A DNA stretch of 64,000 bases from Coprococcus eutactus (lineage in GTDB: Bacteria > Bacillota > Clostridia > Lachnospirales > Lachnospiraceae), in NCBI RefSeq assembly GCF_025149915.1, contig NZ_CP102278.1:2277501-2341500 (forward strand), written 5' to 3'. Below, piece by piece: positions 34,206 through 42,196 of this stretch; within the stretch, counting starts at the first letter, position 1; each line of letters begins with the position of its first letter. The translations under genes were made by a program, and so were the position numbers. The notes under the pieces were generated by a model. That model was given only the letters and a program-made list of their open reading frames with translations. It searched no databases and was not told where the DNA came from.

Positions 34206-35198
34206 TCAGTGCTTTATACAGAATTCACAGCCACCACGCTGTCCAATACAATCTATGCAATCAGAATCTACTGCAAACACATCTTCACCCGCGATCAGAT
34301 ATGCTCCAACAAGACTCATCTTCGGCGACATACGTTCTCCGTTCCATGACACGCCTACCTGTGATGCATCCATAAGTCCAAGCAACTCAGGTACAGCATC
34401 CATGCCCATTCCATAATATCCCGAACCGAATGACGGACTGCAATACTTCTTCTCATATACACTGTTCTTTCTCTCAAGATATCCCTGTATCCACCCTCTT
34501 ATGACATCCATGCATGCCACCTGAAATGTCTCCATGTAATACTGCTCAAGAACCGATCCAGCACTCTCAAGGTCAACATCCGGCGCATGAAATGCATATA
34601 AGTAACCTTTTTCAACACCGGCTGTGTCAATCTGTTCAAGTACATTGCACTCTATCTTTTTATTCCCAAATTCCAAGTATCCCTTGTGGACACATTCCCC
34701 CGCAAATGGCTGCAGCAGAACAGACACTTCCATGGGATTCGAAACGGTTTCCGTACAGTCCAAAGCTGTTTCCTTGCTATTGGTTTTTTCTGACAAGGAT
34801 CCAGTCATAATTCCATTTACTACGTGGTCAACCAGCAGTCTATGTTCCGCGCGCATATCCTCATCCATATCATTTATGTGAGTGATCTTAAAAAGTCTGT
34901 CCATCAACAGACTTTTCATTTTGCGCAGATCCACACGAATGATTTCGTCCTGTCTGCGCAGATGTGCAATAACTTTATCGTACATCTCCGGACTGTGAAC
35001 CACCAGACACGAGCTGCAGTCCTTTATCCGCTGTCCCCGTCCGGTTATTATATATTCCGGGGATCCTAAACAGTTGTCATCGAGGTATAAAGGGCAATAA
35101 CAGAACAGACAGTTAAAAGCATCTTCATCCTGCACCTCATGACATGGGAAAAATTCACATTCTCTGTTCTGGAAAAACCTATAACTGTTACTTATCAT
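34206..35198 (-). CDS. Fusion of Cys-rich small domain with a MetH-activation-like domain
   Basis: The 330-residue protein opens with the cysteine-rich small domain also fused to cobalamin enzymes: RECEFFPCHEVQDEDAFNC, then LFCYCPLY, a further Cys and IKDCSSC with a following His (about residues 12-70). A helical middle follows. Its C-terminal part (about residues 250-310: SPSFGSGYYGMG...LLGLMDASQVGVSWNGERMSPKMSLVG) resembles the reactivation domain of B12-dependent methionine synthase, with the SPG-like and MSPxKS motifs. The last residues hold four more cysteines (CIDCIGQRGGCEFC). Only three bases separate it from the membrane protein upstream; metF lies further up. A role in reductive activation of a corrinoid protein is inferred. 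Confidence 0.7.
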   Translation of the reverse strand: MISNSYRFFQNRECEFFPCHEVQDEDAFNCLFCYCPLYLDDNCLGSPEYIITGRGQRIKDCSSCLVVHSPEMYDKVIAHLRRQDEIIRVDLRKMKSLLMDRLFKITHINDMDEDMRAEHRLLVDHVVNGIMTGSLSEKTNSKETALDCTETVSNPMEVSVLLQPFAGECVHKGYLEFGNKKIECNVLEQIDTAGVEKGYLYAFHAPDVDLESAGSVLEQYYMETFQVACMDVIRGWIQGYLERKNSVYEKKYCSPSFGSGYYGMGMDAVPELLGLMDASQVGVSWNGERMSPKMSLVGAYLIAGEDVFAVDSDCIDCIGQRGGCEFCIKH

Positions 35199-35201
35199 AA
35201 A

Positions 35202-35591
35202 TTATTTGACCCTGTTCTTTGATGCTCCCATGAACATGACAAATGGAACAATGATCCCAACTATCATCATGGCAACTCCAATAACCTTGCTGTCTCCTGC
35301 TACAAGTGATACTATTCCGCTCACAATTGCAAGTATGAGCAGGAATGCTGCCCACACAACTATCGCAGATGCCTTTGCCACCTTGTTGCTTCCAGCTATT
35401 CCAAATATTCCGCCTATGACCGCTGCAAGTGACGCGATTCCAACCACAACGCCACACGCGATAGCCTTAGATGATGGATCATCCGCAAGCACAAGCTTTG
35501 CCACATCATAATATCCTGCATTTACAAGTCCCCATATGAGCATGATGACAGCTGACACCGTAACCATACCCTTTCCTGGTAATTTCTCCAT
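35202..35591 (-). CDS. Small four-helix membrane protein
   Basis: From the ATG at 35591, whose AAGGAG site is seven bases away, the 129-residue product has four hydrophobic segments near residues 9-27, 44-66, 73-95 and 100-121. It has no charged catalytic motif and resembles no family I can name. An upstream ATG at 35624 overlaps the NUDIX stop and lacks a ribosome site. It is coupled to the Cys-rich fusion gene downstream. Confidence 0.72.
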   Translation of the reverse strand: MEKLPGKGMVTVSAVIMLIWGLVNAGYYDVAKLVLADDPSSKAIACGVVVGIASLAAVIGGIFGIAGSNKVAKASAIVVWAAFLLILAIVSGIVSLVAGDSKVIGVAMMIVGIIVPFVMFMGASKNRVK

Positions 35592-35604
35592 ACACATACT
35601 CCTT

Positions 35605-36165
35605 CTACTTTCTGCTCCATACATAGCAAAACGCCTGGGTTCTGGCTGCGAATTTCTCAGTCTTTAGCAGCTCCCTCACTTCAGACTTGGTGTACCAGCC
35701 AGGGGTGATCTCCTCCAGAGTTGATGTGCTCGGCTTAAACTCGCCTCTCGCCTTGCCCACCACACACATATTTGTCTCGTTTGAAAATCCGACAGCGCTG
35801 TAGCTTGTACCTATTGTATCTGTGATCTCGTACAGCTCAAGTCCCGTCTCCTCCATGAGTTCACGCTTTGCGCTGACCTCTGGTGTCTCTCCCGGATCTA
35901 TCAGTCCTGCAGGGAAATTGTATACCCACTCGCCAGGAGCCAGTCTGTATTCTCTGTCTATCAGGATCTTCTCATCATTCTCATCTGTGGCTATGATGAC
36001 AACTGCATCCGCAGCCTTGCCGTGAAGTCCCTCAAAATCTGTGATATCGCCATTTCTGCTTATCATCTCATAATTTTTCAGTATGCCATCTACGGTCTCA
36101 TACTTCACATCATACCTTGTGATGAACTTGCCCTGTTCCTTCTTCTCAATTCCTACAAACTTCAT
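35605..36165 (-). CDS. NUDIX hydrolase (ADP-ribose pyrophosphatase type)
   Basis: A predicted NUDIX pyrophosphatase that splits ADP-ribose or a related nucleoside diphosphate sugar. The Nudix box reads GLIDPGETPEVSAKRELMEETGLEL, matching GX5EX7REUXEEXGU, and is preceded by the YRLAPGEWVYNFPAG strand. The length of 186 residues fits the group. The ATG at 36165 follows GGAGAA; a GTG four codons earlier overlaps that site. It belongs to the metF-to-corrinoid run. Confidence 0.9.
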   Translation of the reverse strand: MKFVGIEKKEQGKFITRYDVKYETVDGILKNYEMISRNGDITDFEGLHGKAADAVVIIATDENDEKILIDREYRLAPGEWVYNFPAGLIDPGETPEVSAKRELMEETGLELYEITDTIGTSYSAVGFSNETNMCVVGKARGEFKPSTSTLEEITPGWYTKSEVRELLKTEKFAARTQAFCYVWSRK

Positions 36166-36222
36166 ATTTTTCTCCACTAATTCCGTTCACTAATTCGCAG
36201 ATTTGATTTCTGTCAGAAACTA

Positions 36223-36660
36223 TTATTTGCAAAGCTCTGCAACAACCTGATTGATAACCTTGCCGTCAGCCTTGCCCTTGAGCTCTGCCATTACTGTCTT
36301 CATGATCTGTCCCTTGTTCTTGGTTGCGATCACATCAGCAAACTTTGTGGTGAGTATCTCTCTGACCTCATCCTCTGACAAAAGCTTTGGCGCATACTCG
36401 TTGAACACATCATATCTTGCCTTGTACTGCTCAAGCAGATCTGTTCTGTCTGCAGGACATGTGTCGATCTGCTCCTTCACAGACTTGATCTCCTTGAGGA
36501 TAACGCTGTCAACTATATCCTCTGGTATATTGTCTCTGCAGCCGTTGTCTATACCAACTTTTTTAACTGCCGATACGAGAGATGATATGCTGTCCTTTCT
36601 CTCCTTATCTCTTGCCTTCATTGCTGCTATCATGTCCTTCTGTAAAACTTCGAGTGTCAT
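36223..36660 (-). CDS. GatB/YqeY-domain protein
   Basis: The 145-residue protein is a stand-alone version of the helical tail domain of the amidotransferase subunit GatB. It has the N-terminal LQKDMIAAMKARDKERKDSISSL helix and the C-terminal KNKGQIMKTVMAELKGKADGK segment that contacts tRNA in GatB. Its free-standing role is not settled, with tRNA binding likely. It is a typical length. It lies between metF and the NUDIX gene. Confidence 0.92.
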   Translation of the reverse strand: MTLEVLQKDMIAAMKARDKERKDSISSLVSAVKKVGIDNGCRDNIPEDIVDSVILKEIKSVKEQIDTCPADRTDLLEQYKARYDVFNEYAPKLLSEDEVREILTTKFADVIATKNKGQIMKTVMAELKGKADGKVINQVVAELCK

Positions 36661-36833
36661 TTTTTATTCCTTCTTTCTTATAATTGTTACCTTAGTTTTG
36701 ACATCTTGTATTTATTATAATATTATTTGGCGGTTTATTATGTAGGAATTCAGCTTGCAGGATGATATCATCATACACACCTGTCTTACAAATTTCTACC
36801 AACTGCCAGTTTAATATATACATCTGTATCTTA

Positions 36834-37703
36834 TCAAACTTTAAGTATCTCACTGAGATTCTTCTGTATTCCGGCTGCGACCTCCGGCTTATTCATGGAG
36901 TACACATGTATATGCTTTACTCCATTTGCCATGAGATCGATGATCTGGTCTGTTGCATACGCGATTCCAGCCTGTCTCATGGCCGCCTCTGTATCGCCAA
37001 ATGCATCCACTATACTCTTGAATCTCTCAGGCACATTACAGCCTGAAAGCTTCACCGCATTCCCCACCTGGACACGCTTTGTGATCGGCATGATTCCCGG
37101 TATGATCGGGACGTTTATTCCAGCCTCCCTGACTCTGTACATAAAATTAAAGAAAATGTTGTTATCAAAGAACATCTGTGTAGTCAGGTAATCGCATCCG
37201 GCATCGACCTTCTTCTTAAGCCCGGCTATGTCATCGTGCTTATTTGCAGAATCCGGATGTACCTCAGGATAGCAGGCACCGCCCACACAGAAGTCACCCG
37301 ACTCCTTGATGAGCTCCACCAGCTCGGATGCATGCGAAAACTCAGTAAACACCTGTCCATCATAGTTCTTCGGTATATCTCCGCGAAGGGCAAGTATGTT
37401 CTCTATCCCTGCGCTCTTCATCTCCACAAGCGCATTCTTTATTCCGTCTCTGCTGGCACACACGCATGTGAGATGTGCTATAGTCGGAACATCATACTTC
37501 TCCTGTATCTCCCGCGCAAGCTGTATGGTATGACCCTTTGTACTTCCGCCAGCGCCGTAGGTTACACTCATATAGTCAGGCTTTAGCGCCGCTATGCCAA
37601 GTGCGGCAGCCTCAACATCCGCAAAGTCGGTGTCTTTCTTTGGTGGGAACACCTCAAATGAGAGTGTCGCCTTATCCTGTGTGATCAAATCTCTTATCTT
37701 CAT
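36834..37703 (-). CDS. metF: 5,10-Methylenetetrahydrofolate reductase
   Basis: MetF reduces methylene-THF to methyl-THF with NAD(P)H and FAD, supplying methyl groups for methionine synthesis. The 289-residue TIM-barrel enzyme shows LSFEVFPPKKD near residue 14, SVTYGAGGST near residue 41, the IENILALRGD motif near residue 94, and DYLTTQMFFD. Length matches clostridial enzymes. It leads the group ending in the corrinoid-linked fusion protein, which fits a link to methionine. The 173 bases between it and YqeY hold nothing I recognise. Confidence 0.95.
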   Translation of the reverse strand: MKIRDLITQDKATLSFEVFPPKKDTDFADVEAAALGIAALKPDYMSVTYGAGGSTKGHTIQLAREIQEKYDVPTIAHLTCVCASRDGIKNALVEMKSAGIENILALRGDIPKNYDGQVFTEFSHASELVELIKESGDFCVGGACYPEVHPDSANKHDDIAGLKKKVDAGCDYLTTQMFFDNNIFFNFMYRVREAGINVPIIPGIMPITKRVQVGNAVKLSGCNVPERFKSIVDAFGDTEAAMRQAGIAYATDQIIDLMANGVKHIHVYSMNKPEVAAGIQKNLSEILKV

Positions 37704-37791
37704 GTACTACCTCTGTATATTTGTCTATTCCTGTTTATTTCAATCTGGACTCATTTGTATCCGGTCCCGATAAATAATTTTGCTTTTTTGC

Positions 37792-38475
37792 TTACAGCTC
37801 TTCAAGCAGCGCCGGTATCTCCATAAGTGTTTTCACCTCATAGTCCGGATGTATATCCGCCGCCTGCTGACCATCAGGGTTGAACCATATCGTCCTTATC
37901 CCGGCATTTATTCCGCCCTGTATATCTGATGTCAGACTGTCTCCTATGATCACAGTCTCATCTGCCTTTATCTCTGGTCTCCTGCCAAAACAATAGTCAA
38001 AGAATTCTCTGGACGGTTTCTCTGCTCCGGCATCCTCAGATATGAATATATCCTCAAAATACTTGCCTATACCGCTGTCCGCAAGTCGTCCGCTCTGTAC
38101 ATTTGAGCCGCCATTTGACACAATGTACATTCTGTAGCTTCCGTGCAAGGTTTCAAGCAGCTTTATCGTATCAGGGAATACAAATCCCTTCTGGCTGAGC
38201 TGATCCTCATAGTAGGCTGTCGCCTCTGCAGCAGAGTAGTCAACTCCCAGCTCTGCAAATAGTATCTCGTATCTGCTTTCCTTCACCTGCTGCCTTGTGA
38301 GCAGCCCCTGTTCAAGCAGCTTCCATCTCGATTTGTTGATCTCGCTGTATCTGGATATGACCTTTTCTGTAGGCTCCACCCCTATATGCCTGAGCATATT
38401 GGAGAGCGCTCTGCTCTCGCTGCGCTTGAAGTCCAGCAGTGTCTCATCCAGATCAAACAATATGTTCTGTACCAT
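37792..38475 (-). CDS. HAD-superfamily hydrolase (YjjG-type nucleotidase-like)
   Basis: A predicted phosphatase with the four HAD motifs: the nucleophile FDLDETLLDF near residue 9, YIVSNGGSNVQ (Thr/Ser motif), the lysine region GAEKPSREFFDYCF and the acidic motif VIIGDSLTSDIQGGINAG. The 227-residue length and sequence resemble YjjG, which dephosphorylates pyrimidine nucleotides, but this is a family guess. It sits between the metF group and the ABC operon. Upstream is 38476-38656, AT-rich with no gene. Confidence 0.9.
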   Translation of the reverse strand: MVQNILFDLDETLLDFKRSESRALSNMLRHIGVEPTEKVISRYSEINKSRWKLLEQGLLTRQQVKESRYEILFAELGVDYSAAEATAYYEDQLSQKGFVFPDTIKLLETLHGSYRMYIVSNGGSNVQSGRLADSGIGKYFEDIFISEDAGAEKPSREFFDYCFGRRPEIKADETVIIGDSLTSDIQGGINAGIRTIWFNPDGQQAADIHPDYEVKTLMEIPALLEEL

Positions 38476-38656
38476 ATAACTTCCTTATATCTTTCTTTTA
38501 TCTTTCTTATATCTTTCTTTTCAAATTCATATGCTGACTTATCAGTGTTTGTCGTTATGATTCTGCATTTTATACATTACTCTTATGCGCAGCTGCCGGA
38601 TTTTTCCAGCACACACATTCTTAAATATTATATTCCACTCACCTGATAATAGCAAT

Positions 38657-38727
38657 AGAGCCGGTTACAAATCTTCTGCTGTGACCGCCCTCTCTTCGGC
38701 AATCCTACACAATCCGCAACCGGCTCT
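38657..38727 (-). terminator. Long hairpin after the ABC operon
   Basis: Ten-base perfect arms AGAGCCGGTT and AACCGGCTCT enclose about 50 bases rich in G and C. It lies 38 bases past the last permease stop. No T run follows; it could be a terminator or a structured 3' end. Confidence 0.4.
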
Positions 38728-38764
38728 GTTCCGTCTATTTTATTAAGTTTAGTTGTATTTTCAT

Positions 38765-39424
38765 TTACTTCATGCCCTTGCTGAGTCCGCTCATTGCATA
38801 CTCTGACAACTGTTTTCTGTAGAGAAGTGAACTGATCAAATACTCTATAACACCACCCAAAAGGATGGCCGTATATCCAAGGACAGCAAGTTTTACAATC
38901 CCAAGGCTTATAACCTCTGATATATGATGGTGACACAGCCAGGAACTGACTATTGACATGCAGGTTATTATCACCAGCATAAACACGATAAAGCTTGCCA
39001 CAAAATATTTGTAACATACACCACAGAATATCATAGCTCCGAACAATATGCATATGATCATAAACAATGTATCCTGATAGTTTTCTGTATTCTCCGGGAA
39101 CATTCTGATAAGTATATATTTCTCCGCAATCAGTATCGTTAGCATTACAAGATATACAACAGTACTCACGATCACGGGCATTCCCACTTCCAGCTTTCTC
39201 TTCATCGCGCTTGACTGCACATAATCCGATGCATTCATGTATATTATCATCTGATAGGCAAACATTCCAGTAAGCATAAAGTAGAAACCGCCCAGCATGT
39301 TCGTTCCATGTGATGACAGTTCGACCACAAACCCTATTGCAGTGAACAAGATAAGCATCATCACATTTGTCTTTAATTTATATCCATATCTGAGAAGTTT
39401 AAAACCAAGTATCAAATCTTTCAT
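38765..39424 (-). CDS. ABC transporter permease-like membrane protein, second
   Basis: The 219-residue product has about six membrane segments and no soluble domain. It starts MKDLILGFKLLRYGYKLKTNV, suggesting a short cytoplasmic N terminus. It is the last gene of the GntR-ATPase-permease-permease operon and ends near a long hairpin. Sequence similarity to named permeases is weak, so the function comes from context. Confidence 0.75.
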   Translation of the reverse strand: MKDLILGFKLLRYGYKLKTNVMMLILFTAIGFVVELSSHGTNMLGGFYFMLTGMFAYQMIIYMNASDYVQSSAMKRKLEVGMPVIVSTVVYLVMLTILIAEKYILIRMFPENTENYQDTLFMIICILFGAMIFCGVCYKYFVASFIVFMLVIITCMSIVSSWLCHHHISEVISLGIVKLAVLGYTAILLGGVIEYLISSLLYRKQLSEYAMSGLSKGMK

Positions 39425-39468
39425 CCCTTAATCCTCCTTGTCTGATCCAACTCCAATCATAAGCTCTG

Positions 39469-40122
39469 TTAATCCTCATCCAGGTATGACGCCTCAACCT
39501 TGCGGTACATATGTCTGCGCGTCACATATATTCCAACCGGCAGCAATACCGCCAGTGCTACAACTATGAGCCATGTAAACTTCTGCAATCCCGAAGATAT
39601 CGTTATATATATAACCGCAGCTCCCGATGCCCCTGATGACAGCATGGACAGCAGACTCATGACCTGAACATTCTGGACATATCTCGTAATGTTCAGCGCC
39701 CACACGGAAATATCTGCTGTGAGCAGTATCGACAGGCAAAGCAGTCTTACCGGGTTACCCACCATAATTTCATATGGTACGACCACTATCACCATGCATA
39801 TCGCGATCCTCACCGGTCGGACAAGCAGATCCGCCGTAAGCGCATTCCGTAACATGGCTTTCCCCTTTGTTGACGTCTTCAGATAGTCCATTCCAAGGCA
39901 GCCCTTCGCACATATTGCACCGAATCCCCAATAATCAGCCATAACCTCGATCGCAGTCATGAGCGCCGCTCCCACACCGAGCATGACCGCTGTTACATAA
40001 TATTTTCTCACTCCTATATCGATCAATGCCAGTATCACCCCCAGTATGATCGGTATCAACACATTACACACTAGCCGGTATTTTCCATTCGTGATGGCTC
40101 TGTAATCCTTTATCATCCTCAT
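39469..40122 (-). CDS. ABC transporter permease-like membrane protein, first
   Basis: The 217-residue product shows about five or six hydrophobic segments, including MIVVVPYEIMV and a C-terminal LIVVALAVLLPVGIYVT. A basic N terminus (MRMIKDYRAITNGKYRL) and the shape match the companion permease at 38765. It lies directly after the ATPase gene (41 bases), so the two likely form an export complex with it. No substrate can be named. Confidence 0.75.
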   Translation of the reverse strand: MRMIKDYRAITNGKYRLVCNVLIPIILGVILALIDIGVRKYYVTAVMLGVGAALMTAIEVMADYWGFGAICAKGCLGMDYLKTSTKGKAMLRNALTADLLVRPVRIAICMVIVVVPYEIMVGNPVRLLCLSILLTADISVWALNITRYVQNVQVMSLLSMLSSGASGAAVIYITISSGLQKFTWLIVVALAVLLPVGIYVTRRHMYRKVEASYLDED

Positions 40123-40163
40123 AATTACGCTCCTATAAATACGTGAAACACTCTAAGCAGTTT

Positions 40164-41081
40164 TTACTTTAATACCATTTTTGTATTATTCTTCATGACC
40201 GCAACACTTATCTGAAACAGCGATGGTATCTCCTTGCTCACATTCATGCCGGCAAGCTTGTCCAGATTCTCTGCAAGACAGATTCCTTCAAAACCATACG
40301 GATTCTTAGTCATGGTATAAAGGATCTTTGATGCCGCCTCCGCATCCTGGGCATCTCCCTTTATCAGTATGTATTTCTCCTTCAGGTCCTCCACAAATCC
40401 GCACTCGACCACATTTCCATGTTCCATGATGATCGCATAATCAGTGATGCTCTCCATATCGGATATATTGTGTGTTGAGAACAATACACTCTTCTCCCCC
40501 GCTCCGTCGCTTATATAATCGCCGATCATCTGACACAGCTTGTCTCGCATAAGAGGATCAAGAGGCGATGCCGGCTCATCGAGCAGCAGCAGGTCAGTAT
40601 CCCTCGCCATAACCCCGGCAAGCATCAGCTTAGTTCTGGTTCCATCAGAGAGTGCTGAACACTTTTTCTTCAGAGCAACACCGTTCGGAGAATCAGGAAA
40701 TATCGCAAGTTCGCGGCAATATCTTTCGAACTCGTCCCTGTCAAAATTGTCAAAGAGCAGACTGCTTATCTCCTCCACATCAGATACAGTCCACTGTGGA
40801 AGGTAATATCTGCCTGTTCCCGTATAGCCTATCCTGTTCTTTACATCCGCCCTTCTCTCCTTCTCCTCCGATGAATACTTGTCAAAGAAAGTCAGCTCAC
40901 CTTTGTAATCAAGTCTTATTCCTGAAAGCATATTGAGAAGCGTCGTCTTTCCCGCTCCATTTTCACCGATGAGTGCTGTCGCAAATCCCTTCGGCACCCT
41001 CAAATCAGGTATATCCAGTGTAAATGTCTTAAACTTTTTGGAAATATTCTCCCCTTTTACAGCGCAGTCATAATTCATCAT
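40164..41081 (-). CDS. ABC transporter ATPase with degenerate signature
   Basis: The 305-residue ATPase powers the transporter formed with the two downstream membrane proteins. It has the Walker A motif GENGAGKTTLL near residue 40, Walker B DLLLLDEPASPLD near residue 160 and the switch H in FSTHNI. The signature reads LSDGTRTK instead of LSGGQxQR, as in YtrB-like exporters. The long C-terminal extension (about residues 215-305) is unlike most ATPases. ATGs at 41081 and 41078 both fit GGAGG. Regulation is probably by the GntR gene upstream. Confidence 0.9.
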   Translation of the reverse strand: MMNYDCAVKGENISKKFKTFTLDIPDLRVPKGFATALIGENGAGKTTLLNMLSGIRLDYKGELTFFDKYSSEEKERRADVKNRIGYTGTGRYYLPQWTVSDVEEISSLLFDNFDRDEFERYCRELAIFPDSPNGVALKKKCSALSDGTRTKLMLAGVMARDTDLLLLDEPASPLDPLMRDKLCQMIGDYISDGAGEKSVLFSTHNISDMESITDYAIIMEHGNVVECGFVEDLKEKYILIKGDAQDAEAASKILYTMTKNPYGFEGICLAENLDKLAGMNVSKEIPSLFQISVAVMKNNTKMVLK

Positions 41082-41198
41082 CCAATCCTCCATTAAACCT
41101 TAAACTCTCTTCATGTCTTTCTTTTACCCTATTTACTGTCCGCTTTGTTCTCTGCCTGCTTTGTTCTCTGTCTGTTTTGTTCCCTGCCTGTCAGATTG

Positions 41199-41576
41199 TC
41201 AATCCTGTACCATAAGCAAGGCATCAAGCATATTCTTTAGTTCATCGTCCGACAAACCCGCAATACGTGCCGCAGCTATGGCCTCCATCAAAGATGCCTC
41301 GACCTTTCGAAGATGCTGCTCTATCAGCATCTCACTGTCCTGTGCATTCACATAAAAGCCCTTGCCTTGTTCAGCCGTGACCAGCCCTTCCTGTTCTAAC
41401 AGCTCATATGCTTTCATGGTTGTGATAACACTTATCTTCAGATCCCGCGCCAGTCCTCTGATGGACGGCAGATACTCACCCTGGGCATACTTGCCGGCCA
41501 ATATATCCGACTTGAAACTGTCCGCTATCTGCTGATATATAGGCACTCCTGAATTCTGAGAAAGCCTCATATACAT
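41199..41576 (-). CDS. YtrA-type GntR-family regulator
   Basis: A 125-residue regulator with an N-terminal winged helix (SGVPIYQQIADSFKSDILAGKY...LPSIRGLARDLKISVITTMKAYELLEQEGLV) and a short C-terminal tail, which identifies the YtrA subfamily. Such proteins usually repress an ABC transporter operon, here the one directly downstream, and respond to wall-active antibiotics in some species. It leads the operon. Confidence 0.93.
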   Translation of the reverse strand: MYMRLSQNSGVPIYQQIADSFKSDILAGKYAQGEYLPSIRGLARDLKISVITTMKAYELLEQEGLVTAEQGKGFYVNAQDSEMLIEQHLRKVEASLMEAIAAARIAGLSDDELKNMLDALLMVQD

Positions 41577-41683
41577 ACCTCCCTCAACTGTTTATATGTT
41601 ATATATACACTATGTACAGGTGCATGTCAACTGTTATTTTGTTTTGCGGCATAGAACTATATATTTTCTTATTATCCCCACAA

Positions 41684-41728
41684 AAAAATCCCCGCCGGCA
41701 CCGATCTGTTCAGTACCGACGGGGATCT
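41684..41728 (-). terminator. Rho-independent terminator after the arsR-like gene
   Basis: On the minus strand ATCCCCGTCGG...GA pairs with TC...CCGGCGGGGAT and runs into TTTTTTT, about 20 bases past the regulator stop. Confidence 0.85.
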
Positions 41729-41743
41729 ATCCGTCATATTATT

Positions 41744-42109
41744 CTATTTTTCAAGCGGACATGTTATCTGGAACATCTCCTCACATACCTTGTGGACAAG
41801 TCTAGCGGTCTCCGTGTCTGCCAGCTTGTAGTATACCTCCTTGCCATCTCTTCGGCTCACGATAAGCCCACTGCTTTTGAGCTGTTTCAGGTGATGTGAT
41901 ACAGCCGGATCACTCATCTCCATGGCGGCGGCTATGTTGCTCACACATTCCTCCAGATGGCACAGCATCCAGAGTATCCTGAGTCTGCTGCCATCGCTGA
42001 GCTGCTTGAATATATCTGCCATACCACTGCAGTCATCAGCAGACGGCATGCAATTTATGATTTTGTTCTCATTGTCGCAGTGACAATGAGGCAGATGTAT
42101 TTCTCCCAT
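41744..42109 (-). CDS. ArsR/SmtB-family metal-responsive repressor
   Basis: The 121-residue protein has an N-terminal metal-binding tail (HLPHCHCDNE, with His and Cys; further Cys at about residues 20 and 27) and an ArsR winged helix with the recognition helix MSDPAVSHHLKQLKSSGLIVSR. A DGKEVYYKLAD wing follows. The Cys/His-rich start resembles CadC/CmtR-type sensors for Cd, Pb or Zn. It is the last gene in the metal efflux operon, 87 bases after the ATPase, which it presumably represses. Confidence 0.93.
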   Translation of the reverse strand: MGEIHLPHCHCDNENKIINCMPSADDCSGMADIFKQLSDGSRLRILWMLCHLEECVSNIAAAMEMSDPAVSHHLKQLKSSGLIVSRRDGKEVYYKLADTETARLVHKVCEEMFQITCPLEK

Positions 42110-42196
42110 GTATATTCCTCATCTTTCATATATATAGGAATTGATACTGCATCCTTGTAATGATCGTATATAGATAGTTTCAATTCCCGATCTTCA

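Noticed and set aside
38628..39053. A cysteine-rich minus-strand reading frame overlapping the last ABC permease
   Set aside because: It is out of frame with the membrane protein, which has a better start, hydrophobic pattern and operon position.
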